Part shown: positions 1-7,192 of the stretch, piece by piece
Position numbering within the stretch: the first letter of the stretch is position 1
Layout of the letters: the number at the start of each line of letters is the position of its first letter
Source of the DNA: Nitrospiraceae bacterium
Lineage (GTDB): Bacteria > Nitrospirota > Nitrospiria > Nitrospirales > Nitrospiraceae
Assembly: GCA_014534095.1 (NCBI GenBank)
Contig: JACVSD010000062.1
Span: forward strand, 1-10,483
Length of the DNA stretch: 10,483 bases
Direction: 5' to 3'
Made by a program: the position numbers and the translations under genes
Notes under the pieces: model-generated
Database searches by the model: none
What the model saw: the letters and a program-made list of their open reading frames with translations, nothing else
Told to the model about the DNA's origin: nothing

Positions 1-1408
1 CATGCTGGAGCAGCATATCGGGCCGGCCGTCTTCCGCGCCGGCGTCCGGGGCTACCTCCAACGGCACGCCTATGGCAATGCGGACACGAATGACCTCTGG
101 GTGTCCTTGGGCCACGCGGCTCAGCAGCCGGTTCCCGATTTGATGAACGGTTGGATTTTCCAAACAGGAATTCCGCTTCTGACGGCTGCCGTGACCGGAG
201 GGTCTGAGCTGACGCTCACGCAGCAGCGGTTTAGCTATCTGCCGCAGGCCTCGGCGGGTGACCAGCTCTGGCAGGTGCCGGTGCAGATCCGTATCGTCAC
301 TGACGACCAGGTGGAACATCGCCGGCTTCTCCTCACGGATCGCCACACGACCGTGTCGCTCCCGCCCAATGTCCAACAGGTCATCGTAAACGAGGCAGGC
401 CACGGCTTTTACCGTGTCCGCTACGACTCGACGCTCCTTCAGCGGTTGCTCAACGGTGGCCTTGATCGTCTCGCTTCCGTGGAGCGGTTCAATGTGGTCA
501 GCGATGCCTGGGCGACCACGGTAGCGGGGCACATGCCGCTCGACGAGTATGTCGATCTCACTGCGCATTTTCGGCACGAGCGAGACAAGAACGTGTGGGC
601 CGTGTTGCTGGACTCCTTTTCGTTCTTCAATCGCATCGTGGCGGACTCCGATCGTCCTGCGTTGGAGGCCTTTGTCCGCTCTCGGCTGTCTCCGGTGGTC
701 GCGGAACTGGGATGGGAGCCGGCAGCGGGCGAGAATCACCTCGTCCGGCAGCTCAGAGGCGAACTGATCGGCGCCCTGGGGAAGCTCGGGAATGATCCCG
801 TGACACAGCAGCAAGCGGTGGAGCACTACCAGCGTTATACCGAAGATCCGGCGGCCGTCGATCCCAACCTGCTTCCGGCCATTGTGGTCATTCTCGCGCA
901 CACTGGAGACATATCTCGGTATGAGGAATTTTCGGCCCGCTACCAACGTGCGCAGACCCCGCAGGAAGAACGGCGGTACCTCTTCTCGCTGGCCGCCTTC
1001 AAGGAGCCGGCACTACTGGCGCGGACGTTGGCCCGTAGCACGAATGGCGAGATGCGTACGCAAGACGCGCCATTCATGGTCAGTGCGGTGTTGGGCAACG
1101 TGTATGGCCGGGCGCAGGCCTGGAACTTTGTGAAGGCGCATTGGGATGAAATGGAGCGGCTCTTTCCCAAACAAGGCCTGCGGCGCATGTGCGGAGGGTT
1201 TGTGGCGCTCGCGACGCCGGAGCTCGAGCGCGAAGTTCTTGAATTTGTCACCACGCGCAAAGTTGATCTCGGTGGGAAGACGCTCGCCCAATATCTGGAA
1301 CAGCTCCGCATCGCCGTCGCGTTCCGTGAGCGCGAAGCGAGTCGATTACCGACATATCTCGCACAAACTGGGCGACTGCGCGCCGAGGGCATCGGAGTGG
1401 TGCGCTAG
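1..1408 (+). CDS. M1-family metallo-aminopeptidase, C-terminal part (left end outside the window)
   Basis: The frame is open from the left edge to a TAG at 1406-1408 and gives about 468 residues. The ATG at position 2 is almost certainly an internal methionine, because the first 35 residues match the end of an M1 catalytic domain (MLEQHIG, then FRAGVRGYL, then HAYGNADTNDLW). The HEXXH-E zinc site lies upstream and is not visible. Residues about 45-125 fit the beta-sandwich domain (GWIFQTGIPLL begins it). From about residue 127 an ERAP1-like C-terminal helical domain starts with VIVNEAGHGFYRVRYD, the usual opening of that domain. M1 enzymes remove N-terminal amino acids from peptides; the C-terminal helices close over the active site. 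Whether it is exported cannot be judged without the N-terminus. The frame is intact to the stop. The family assignment is firm; substrate preference is unknown. Confidence 0.87.
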   Translation, partial: MLEQHIGPAVFRAGVRGYLQRHAYGNADTNDLWVSLGHAAQQPVPDLMNGWIFQTGIPLLTAAVTGGSELTLTQQRFSYLPQASAGDQLWQVPVQIRIVTDDQVEHRRLLLTDRHTTVSLPPNVQQVIVNEAGHGFYRVRYDSTLLQRLLNGGLDRLASVERFNVVSDAWATTVAGHMPLDEYVDLTAHFRHERDKNVWAVLLDSFSFFNRIVADSDRPALEAFVRSRLSPVVAELGWEPAAGENHLVRQLRGELIGALGKLGNDPVTQQQAVEHYQRYTEDPAAVDPNLLPAIVVILAHTGDISRYEEFSARYQRAQTPQEERRYLFSLAAFKEPALLARTLARSTNGEMRTQDAPFMVSAVLGNVYGRAQAWNFVKAHWDEMERLFPKQGLRRMCGGFVALATPELEREVLEFVTTRKVDLGGKTLAQYLEQLRIAVAFREREASRLPTYLAQTGRLRAEGIGVVR

Positions 1409-1484
1409 GATTCCCGCCAGTTCAGCGCTGGCTGCATCTTCCGTATTGAATCAAGGCGGTTTCGCGACCTCACCGGGGACGTCC

Positions 1485-2678
1485 ATGTTGATACGTCATC
1501 GAATGACTGCGGGCGCTCTCGCCTGCATCGTCTTGTACGCGTGCGGAGGCAGTGACGGAAGTCCTGAGGATCAGAACCCGCCGGCACCATCTTCCCAATC
1601 ACTTACACTCGAGCGATTGTCCACGGCGTTGAGCGCGCCGGTCTTTCTGACGTCGCCTCCCGGTGAAATCGGATGGCTGTCCGTCGTGGAGCGCGCTGGA
1701 CGCATCCGGATCCTCGACCGGGCCACCGGGGATCCGCGTCCGATTCCCTACCTCGACATTCGCAGTCTCGTCTCTACCGATGGAGAACGAGGCTTTCTGG
1801 GATTGGCATTCCCGCCCGATTACGCTGCCTCCCGGCGCTTCTTCGTCTTCTATACGGACTTCGCCGGAACACTGACCATCGCTCGGTACCTCGGTGCTGC
1901 CGGCAATGGGGAACTCGCCGACCCGACTTCCGCCCAGATCATCCTCGCCATTCCGCATGCGACCCACCATAATCATAATGGCGGAATGGTGACGTTTGGC
2001 CCTGATGGCTGTCTCTACGTCGGTACGGGTGATGGTGGGGCAAGCGGCGACCCACCCAATAACGCTCAGAACCCAAACGTCCTGCTCGGTAAAGTCCTTC
2101 GTCTGGACCCGCCACAGGGCAAGCTTGCACGATTCTAGTCCCCAATCCTGTTATGTCTGGAGGGGGAGCACCGGAAGTCTGGAGCCTCGACCTGCGCAAT
2201 CACTGGCGGTTCTTGTTCGATCGCCAAACCGGAGATTCCTCCATCGCCGATGTCAGCCCGGACCAGCGCGAAGAGGTCAATGTGGTCAGTGGCCCCTCAC
2301 CTGGCCGAGGCCTAAACTTCGGCTGGCGGGTGATGGAAGGCTCGCTCTACGTGATCCCCGGGGCAAATTGTAACTCCGGGACGGTGACCCTCCCGGTGCT
2401 CGAGTACACTCATGATACCGGTGGTTGCTCCATCACCGGCGGATATGTGCATCGCGGTGTGCAGAATTCCTCAGTGGCCCGGTACGTACTTCTATGGGTA
2501 TTTCTGCTCGGGATCCGTCGACAGTTTCCGCCTGGTAAATGGACAGGCGACACAGCGGATGAACTGGCCGCTCCTGAGTCCACCGACGGGCCAAGTGGCC
2601 AGCTTTGCCGAGGATGCCATGGGTGAGCACTATGTCCTGACTCTCGGCGGCGATGTGTTTCGGATCGTCGGGGGCTGA
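1485..2678 (+). pseudogene. PQQ-dependent sugar (glucose/sorbosone) dehydrogenase-like lipoprotein, two compensating frameshifts
   Basis: Start ATG 1485 is preceded by GGGGA at 5 bases. The N-terminus has a hydrophobic stretch and a lipobox LYAC with Cys20, followed by a Gly/Ser/Pro-rich linker, so the intact protein would be a lipoprotein. Family motifs run in order: ERGFLGLAFPPDY (102-114), HNGG then FGPDGCLYVGTGDGG (164-185), and NAQNPNVLLGKVLRLDP (193-209). The frame then hits TAG at 2136-2138. The homologous protein continues one frame over, from PATGQ at about 2108 through VMSGGGAPEVWSLDLRN, GLNFGWRVMEG, LPVLEYTHDTGGCSITGGYVHRG. It then returns to the first frame near 2462 with RIPQWPGTYFYG, CSG, SFRLVNGQ and ends at TGA 2676-2678. 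The changes read as one C lost from a run at 2108-2110 and one base gained at about 2459-2462. The repaired product would be 397 residues, a normal family length. As written the gene makes only a truncated protein of 217 residues that lacks the later blades of the beta-propeller. It is either a young pseudogene or carries two sequencing errors. Confidence 0.85.
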
Positions 2679-2684
2679 TCGTTG

Positions 2685-5354
2685 CTATTCGTGCCGGAGC
2701 ACCGCGAGCGGCGGCTGCCCTAGGATTCGGAAGGTACTCAGAAAGCCGACCATCATGGTCAAGGCCACCGTGGCGGCGACTCCGGCCAGCAGGATCTTTG
2801 GCTGCAGGCTCCACGACAAATCGAACAGCATCGTGAGCACGGCCCAGGATAGGGCGCTTGCGAGGCCGCTGCCTAGGCCACCCCCCATGGCGCCCAGCAC
2901 GGCGTACTCGACCGCAAAAGACCGGGCAAGCAGACCCCGGGTCGCGCCCAGAGACTTCAGAATCACGGACTCATAGAGCCGGCGGTAGCGGGTCGCGGCC
3001 AGGGCCGCAGCCATTACCAGGCCTCCGGATACGACACAAAACAGGGCCACAGCACGAACGGCGAGAGACAGCCGGTCCAGGACCCTGGCAAAGCTCTCCA
3101 GCATGTCCCCGACGTTGATAGCGGTGACATTGGGAAAGGACGCGACGATCGTCTGCTGGAGGGAGATTTCATCCTTAGGCGGCACGCGTGCCGTGGCGAC
3201 ATAGGTGAGTGGCGCTCCCTCGAGGGCGCCCGGCGATAGAATCATATAAAAGTTGGTGGAGAAATTGCCCCACTCCACCTTGCGGATGCTGTGAACCTCG
3301 GCGGTGATGCGGGTGCCTTGGATATCAAACTCCATCCGGCTTCCGATATCGACACCCAATGTCTGTGCCGCCTCCTGTTCCACGGACACCATCGGCTGCG
3401 GAAAGGCCTGATCCGGTTTCCACCACTGTCCTTTGACGATCTGGTTGTCCTTCGGCAGGTCCTGGAGGAAGGTCAGCACATATTCGCGAGCGAGATACCA
3501 TTTCTTTCGGCGCGCCTCTTTGTCAGAGCTAGCTTTCTCCTTTTGATCTTCTTCTTCGGAACCCGATTCCAGTTTCACGGGTTCGCCATTTACGGCGGAC
3601 AGCCGAGATCGAACGAGCGGTGTCAGCTGGGGCGTCGCTTCCCCGCGTTCGCGCAATAAGTTCGTGAATCCCTCAGCTTGGTCAGGTTGGATGTCGATAA
3701 AAAAGAAGGTGGGGGCATCGGTGGGACGATTCTCCCCCATCTGTCCAAGTAACGACCGTTCGACCAAGGAGACGGTCAGGACCACCATTACCCCGATCCC
3801 GATGGCAATCGTGATGCCCATCGCCTGACTCCCGGGACGGATGATATTTCCGAGTGCATGACGTGCCGTTAGCCCACCGGGACGTGGACACCTCTTGAGG
3901 AGTTGGACTGCCGCCCACGCCGTGACGCCGAGCAAAAGCACAGCGGCGACGAAGGCTCCGATGAAGATCAGTCCGACTTTGGCGGATCCCGCCTGCCACA
4001 TCGAGAGCAGCGCAAGCCCGCACGCGATGGTCCCCGATACAAGACCTTGGACCCGGTCCATGGTACGGAATCGTGCCGACCACCAGGGCATGCGGACGGG
4101 CGACATCGCGTCCACGGTCACCATCTCGCGGCGAAAGATGCTGGCCGGTTTGACCTCGCGAATCGCAAGTAGCGGCCACAACGCAAATAGAAGGGTCGAC
4201 AATAGGCCGAGCGCCAATCCTTTCAACAAAGGAGCCCACGCAGCGCTTGTCAAGCCGGTGGTGAACCGCACTTGGCTCAGCAGGTCGGAGGCCAATAGTG
4301 TGGCGATTACAGACGGCAAAGCTAGCTGGAGCAGGATGCCCATTAGAAGGCCGATCGAGCTGCCCGCGAGTCCCAACAACAAGGCCTGTACGACATAGAC
4401 CCCGATAACGGTCGCCGAGTCGGCGCCGATCGTTTTGAGAATGGCGATCGTGGTGAGCTTCTCCCGCACGAAGGCATGAATGGAGGTCGCCACCCCGAGC
4501 CCTCCGACAAAGAGGGCCGTCAGGCCGATCAAGCCGAGGTACCGGGTCAGCTGGTCGAGAACTTGTTTGAGTTGTGGCTGCGCATCCCGGTATCCGGATA
4601 CGCGGGCAGAGTCCGAGGCCAAGCGGCCGCGCAGTTCGTACACCAAAGGTTGAGGCTCCATACTTGAGGGAATCTTGAGCAGATACCGCTCTCTGAGGCG
4701 GCTGCCTGTTTTCACCAGCTCGGCAGCGCGAAGCCCTTCCTGGGAGATCAGCACCCGCGGCCCCAGAGTAAAGGCATTGGCCATCCGGTCGGGCTCTGTT
4801 CGGACGATGCCGGTGATGACAAACAGTCCCTGACCGATCTTCAGACGATCGCCCACGGCAAGTCCCATTCGGATTAGCAACGCTTCCTGCACGACCGCTC
4901 CGTAACATGCGCGTGGGCACAACTGGAACTGCGACTCGAGCAAGACGGCCAGGTCTTGAGGAGGCTCTACGCGGAGGACACCGTAGAAGGGGTAGCCCGG
5001 TTCCACGGCTTTGAGCTCAACGATTTGCGTCGGCTGGCCGTGACCGGTAGGGCTGCCCCCATGCGCCGCCATCGCCACGAGTTCGCTCACATGCGTCGTG
5101 TCGATGTCTCGTTGAGCAAGCGCATCAATGGTTCCGCGGCCCTCGCGGCTAATGGGGCGGGTCAGCCGGATTTCAAGGTCGCCGCCCAACAAGCCGCGTG
5201 CTTCCTGGGTGACGGCGCGTTCGACATTGGCGGCGAACAGCGAGATCCCGACCAAGGCCCCGACGCCGATGGCGATGCAGACCAGAAAATAGAGGAAATG
5301 TCGCCACGCGGCGCGCGTTTCCCGCCACGCCATTCTGATCATGAACGGCATCAT
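2685..5354 (-). CDS. ybbP: FtsX-family ABC transporter permease, YbbP-like
   Basis: An 889-residue polytopic protein, slightly longer than E. coli YbbP. About ten hydrophobic segments are visible, near residues 20-42, 275-295, 312-330, 333-352, 375-398, 437-455, 460-485, 510-530, 762-785 and 812-875 (the last probably two). Two large polar regions lie between them: 45-270 (MacB-like extracytoplasmic domain) and 535-760. The two FtsX core units are at about 275-405 and 765-885, with the typical cytoplasmic turns REKLTTIAILKTIGA (297-311) and YESVILKSLGATR (794-806). A highly charged stretch at 597-619, rich in Glu and Lys, sits within the second extracytoplasmic domain. Start ATG 5354 overlaps the stop of the ATP-binding gene as ATGA and has no clear Shine-Dalgarno site of its own, so translation is probably coupled. 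Family members work with a YbbA/LolD-type ATPase on envelope substrates; the substrate here is not shown. The stop lies six bases from the end of the convergent dehydrogenase gene. Confidence 0.9.
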   Translation of the reverse strand: MMPFMIRMAWRETRAAWRHFLYFLVCIAIGVGALVGISLFAANVERAVTQEARGLLGGDLEIRLTRPISREGRGTIDALAQRDIDTTHVSELVAMAAHGGSPTGHGQPTQIVELKAVEPGYPFYGVLRVEPPQDLAVLLESQFQLCPRACYGAVVQEALLIRMGLAVGDRLKIGQGLFVITGIVRTEPDRMANAFTLGPRVLISQEGLRAAELVKTGSRLRERYLLKIPSSMEPQPLVYELRGRLASDSARVSGYRDAQPQLKQVLDQLTRYLGLIGLTALFVGGLGVATSIHAFVREKLTTIAILKTIGADSATVIGVYVVQALLLGLAGSSIGLLMGILLQLALPSVIATLLASDLLSQVRFTTGLTSAAWAPLLKGLALGLLSTLLFALWPLLAIREVKPASIFRREMVTVDAMSPVRMPWWSARFRTMDRVQGLVSGTIACGLALLSMWQAGSAKVGLIFIGAFVAAVLLLGVTAWAAVQLLKRCPRPGGLTARHALGNIIRPGSQAMGITIAIGIGVMVVLTVSLVERSLLGQMGENRPTDAPTFFFIDIQPDQAEGFTNLLRERGEATPQLTPLVRSRLSAVNGEPVKLESGSEEEDQKEKASSDKEARRKKWYLAREYVLTFLQDLPKDNQIVKGQWWKPDQAFPQPMVSVEQEAAQTLGVDIGSRMEFDIQGTRITAEVHSIRKVEWGNFSTNFYMILSPGALEGAPLTYVATARVPPKDEISLQQTIVASFPNVTAINVGDMLESFARVLDRLSLAVRAVALFCVVSGGLVMAAALAATRYRRLYESVILKSLGATRGLLARSFAVEYAVLGAMGGGLGSGLASALSWAVLTMLFDLSWSLQPKILLAGVAATVALTMMVGFLSTFRILGQPPLAVLRHE

Positions 5355-6046
5355 GACGTCGGCGCGACGGAAGAGGGGCCATTGGAATCTGACGCAATGC
5401 GGCCATCGCGCAAAGAGACGATGCGTTCCATCCGGCCGGCGAGCGATGGATCATGCGTCACCAAGACGAGTGTCGTCCCATGATCGCGATGGAGGCCCAA
5501 CAGCAACTCGATCACCTGCAGGCCGGTCCCTGTATCCAGATTTCCCGTCGGTTCATCGGCTAACAAAATCGGTGGAGCACAGGCAAACGCCCGTGCGACG
5601 GCAACGCGCTGTTGTTCTCCCCCGGAGAGTTGCACCGGGTAATGTCCTGTCCGGTCAGACAATCCGACGGCTGTCAGAAGCGAGGCGGCGCGCTCTGACG
5701 CCTGGCGATGACCGCTCAACTCGAGGGGCACCGCGACATTTTCAAGAGCCGTCAGGGTGGGAATGAGATGAAACGATTGAAAAATGTAGCCGATCTTCTC
5801 TCGTCGGAAGCGCGCCATATGGCTTTCGGAGAGAGCGGTGATGTCGGTGCCATCTAATACGATGGAGCCTTCCGTCGGGCGGTCCAAACCGGCCATCAAC
5901 CCCAGTAGTGTCGATTTACCGCTTCCGGATGGCCCCACGATGGCCACGGTTTGCTTGGCAGGGATGGTCAACGTAATCTCATTCAGGACGGTCACCAGGC
6001 GACCGGCTGCGGATAGGACCATGGATAATTCGTTGACACGTATCAT
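5351..6046 (-). CDS. ybbA: ABC transporter ATP-binding protein, YbbA/LolD-like
   Basis: A 231-residue nucleotide-binding subunit with every ABC motif: Walker A GPSGSGKST (38-46), Q-loop Gln90 in IFQSFHLIPTLTALENV, signature LSGGEQQRVAVARA (140-153), Walker B ILLADEP (160-166) followed by TGNLD, and H-loop His198 in VTHD. The length and the TLTALENV and ADEPTGNLD wording are typical of the MacB/LolD/YbbA group, which powers FtsX-type permeases by mechanotransmission. I chose ATG 6046 because the protein then opens with the usual MIRVNELS strand; AAGGAG lies 12 bases upstream (6064-6059), a rather long gap. A longer in-frame reading back to 6313 would run antisense through the start of tesA and has no family similarity. 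The gene overlaps the permease gene by four bases and is transcribed with it, probably from the region between 6047 and 6118. Confidence 0.93.
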   Translation of the reverse strand: MIRVNELSMVLSAAGRLVTVLNEITLTIPAKQTVAIVGPSGSGKSTLLGLMAGLDRPTEGSIVLDGTDITALSESHMARFRREKIGYIFQSFHLIPTLTALENVAVPLELSGHRQASERAASLLTAVGLSDRTGHYPVQLSGGEQQRVAVARAFACAPPILLADEPTGNLDTGTGLQVIELLLGLHRDHGTTLVLVTHDPSLAGRMERIVSLRDGRIASDSNGPSSVAPTS

Positions 6047-6085
6047 GTAAGCTGTGCTCTCCTTGGGGAAGCTCGTGCGGCCGAG

Positions 6086-6096
6086 TGTATTATACT
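6086..6096. promoter_or_regulatory. AT-rich -10-like element in the ybbA/tesA divergent intergenic region
   Basis: The 72 bases between the two divergent starts hold one AT-rich patch. Read on the minus strand, 6094-6089 is a perfect TATAAT; read on the plus strand, 6091-6096 is TATACT. The patch could therefore serve as the -10 element for either or both transcripts. Neither reading has a good TTGACA-like -35 at 16-18 bases, so this is only a probable promoter. If used for tesA, transcription would start around 6102, just before the ribosome binding site. Confidence 0.4.
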
Positions 6097-6104
6097 GTAG
6101 CAAC

Positions 6105-6111
6105 GAGGAGG
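6105..6111 (+). promoter_or_regulatory. Ribosome binding site of tesA
   Basis: GAGGAGG sits seven bases before the GTG at 6119. It is a strong Shine-Dalgarno match with ideal spacing, and it decides for the GTG start over internal ATG codons such as the one at residue 18. Confidence 0.75.
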
Positions 6112-6118
6112 ATCTGGC

Positions 6119-6793
6119 GTGAAGAGGCATAGGGACCGGGGACGGCTGTTCACGTGGCAGGGGGTGTTGATGGCCGTTGCCTGCTCGCTGGCGGTGTGGC
6201 TCGCCGACCCATGCGCTGCAGAAGAGGCGCGGCCTCGCATCGTGGCCTTTGGGGATAGTCTGACGGCCGGGCTCGGGGTACATGCCGATGAGGCGTACCC
6301 CGCTCAGCTGCAAGAACGATTGGACCGTCTCAACTATCGCTATCGCGTGATCAATGCCGGTGTGAGTGGTGAAACAACGGCCGGCGCTCTTCGTCGCGTC
6401 CCATGGATCCTCAACAATAAGCCGGTCATCGTGGTTTTAGAGTCGGGTGCCAACGACGGTCTGCGCGGGCTGAAGCTGGAAGAGACACAGCGGAACCTCG
6501 AACGAATCATCGAACAATTCCAACAGGCCGGGGTCACGGTCGTGCTAGCCGGCATGAAATTGCCGCCCAATTATGGCGAGGAGTATACCGCCGGATTCGA
6601 AGCGATCTTTCCGAAACTCGCGAAACGCTATCGCGTCCCCTTGATTCCCTTCTTTCTCGAAGGAGTGGCCGCTTCGAGCACTCTCAACCAGGCGGATGGC
6701 ATCCATCCGACCAAAGAAGGCTATGGAATTATTGTCGAGCAGGTATACAAGGCGCTTCGTCCATTGATTAGGCAGACGACGGCACAGGGCTGA
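6119..6793 (+). CDS. tesA: Periplasmic SGNH-family acyl hydrolase (arylesterase / thioesterase I / lysophospholipase, TesA type)
   Basis: A 224-residue protein starting at GTG. Residues 1-34 form a Sec signal peptide: basic KRHRDRGR, hydrophobic 15-29, and cleavage probably after PCAA (31-34), which predicts a periplasmic enzyme. SGNH blocks are all present: block I GDSLTAG with nucleophile Ser47, block II NAGVSGET with Gly81, block III GANDG with Asn112, block V DGIHP with Asp193 and His196. Longer stretches match E. coli TesA as I recall it (NDGLRG, LPPNYG or close, PKLAK, VPLIPFF). The family hydrolyses acyl-CoA thioesters, aryl esters and lysophospholipids; which of these matters here cannot be told. 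It diverges from the ybbA-ybbP operon, the same arrangement I recall for E. coli. It is followed by a strong hairpin (6857-6894) before the next, convergent gene. Confidence 0.93.
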   Translation: MKRHRDRGRLFTWQGVLMAVACSLAVWLADPCAAEEARPRIVAFGDSLTAGLGVHADEAYPAQLQERLDRLNYRYRVINAGVSGETTAGALRRVPWILNNKPVIVVLESGANDGLRGLKLEETQRNLERIIEQFQQAGVTVVLAGMKLPPNYGEEYTAGFEAIFPKLAKRYRVPLIPFFLEGVAASSTLNQADGIHPTKEGYGIIVEQVYKALRPLIRQTTAQG

Positions 6794-6856
6794 TGCATGC
6801 GGCGGCCCTCAGGGCCATCAGTCTACTGTATCGCGGTTCGGGCGTTCTGGACGGAG

Positions 6857-6894
6857 TCTCCTGCGCAGTCTCGGTTCGAGACTGCGCAGAGAGA
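6857..6894. terminator. Long perfect hairpin between convergent genes, probable bidirectional terminator
   Basis: CTGCGCAGTCTCG (6861-6873) is followed by GTT and then its exact reverse complement CGAGACTGCGCAG (6877-6889), a 13-bp GC-rich stem with a three-base loop. With one bulged A at 6890 the stem continues for four more pairs (TCTC 6857-6860 with GAGA 6891-6894). It lies between the stops of tesA (6793) and the small convergent gene (6905), the expected place for a shared terminator. No T-run follows on either strand, so it is not a canonical Rho-independent terminator; it may instead stabilise the 3' ends of the transcripts. Confidence 0.5.
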
Positions 6895-6904
6895 ATGAGC
6901 CGGA

Positions 6905-7093
6905 TTACGATTTCTTCAGGAACGAGTCGTAGACGCCGTAGGCCAGGACTAACCCGATCAAAGTGTAATACATTGTGCTGATTCCACTATAGTCCGGCGG
7001 TCCGCCACCCGACGGCGCATTCGCCAACGCTTGTGAGACACCCGTGAGAGTGAGGGTTCCTGCTACACCTAAGCCCTGCAACAGCTTTTTCAT
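6905..7093 (-). CDS. Small exported single-span membrane peptide, unknown function
   Basis: A 62-residue protein. Evidence that it is real: GGGAGG lies five bases before ATG 7093 (7104-7099), and the protein architecture is coherent. Residues 1-24 make a textbook Sec signal peptide (MKK, hydrophobic 4-19, ALA at 22-24, cleavage before Asn25 or, using ANA, before Pro27). The mature part begins with a Gly/Pro-rich linker (APSGGGPPD, 26-34) and has one hydrophobic segment at about 40-55 (MYYTLIGLVLAYGVY), ending DSFLKKS. The lysines at the end suggest that the C-terminus stays cytoplasmic and the short N-terminal part faces the periplasm, if the peptide remains in the membrane. I recognise no family. 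Peptides of this form are often small subunits or regulators of membrane complexes, but nothing nearby names a partner. It has its own likely promoter (7133-7161) and is probably transcribed alone. Confidence 0.72.
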   Translation of the reverse strand: MKKLLQGLGVAGTLTLTGVSQALANAPSGGGPPDYSGISTMYYTLIGLVLAYGVYDSFLKKS

Positions 7094-7132
7094 ACCATCC
7101 TCCCGTTAATAGGACGATTCGCACATAGCCGT

Positions 7133-7161
7133 ATTTTACGGAACTACTCCAAATGGCGCAA
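7133..7161 (-). promoter_or_regulatory. Probable sigma70-type promoter of the small exported peptide
   Basis: On the minus strand TTGCGC (7161-7156) and TAAAAT (7138-7133) are separated by 17 bases. The -10 matches consensus in five of six positions; the -35 matches only TTG. Transcription would start about 30-35 bases before the start codon. The -10 is framed by a short palindrome, CCGTA-TTT-TACGG (7129-7141), which could be an operator or chance. Confidence 0.4.
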
Positions 7162-7192
7162 GGGGTTTACCGAGGGACCCGGAGGGGACCGA

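Noticed and set aside
940..1392. Long minus-strand frames inside the aminopeptidase gene
   Set aside because: High-GC shadow frames antisense to a conserved coding region, rich in Arg and Ser, without ribosome binding sites or domains.
1416..1432. Small inverted repeat GCCAG-N7-CTGGC after the aminopeptidase stop as a terminator
   Set aside because: Only five base pairs and no T-run; too weak to call.
1146..1484. Longer N-terminus for the dehydrogenase, in frame upstream of 1485 and overlapping the aminopeptidase gene
   Set aside because: It would be out of frame inside a conserved gene, has no family similarity, and would bury the lipoprotein signal that starts at 1485.
2100..2140. Programmed ribosomal frameshift in the dehydrogenase
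   Set aside because: No slippery heptamer or downstream structure is evident, and a second shift in the opposite direction would also be needed; two indels are simpler.
3682..4920. 412-codon minus-strand frame overlapping the permease gene in another frame
   Set aside because: A shadow of the permease; composition rich in Arg, Pro and Gly, and no recognisable domain or start signal.
6047..6313. Extended N-terminus of the ATP-binding protein back to 6313
   Set aside because: The extra residues run antisense to tesA, carry no ABC similarity, and the family N-terminus begins at 6046.
6793..6981. Short frame MHAAALR... directly after the tesA stop (shared A of TGATG)
   Set aside because: The overlap looks like coupling, but the product is Arg/Ser-rich, runs through the hairpin and is antisense to the small exported peptide; it has no coherent protein features.
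7164..7190. G-rich repeat GGGACC twice downstream of the SWIM gene as a terminator
   Set aside because: The copies are direct, not inverted, and are too short and close to be a meaningful repeat.
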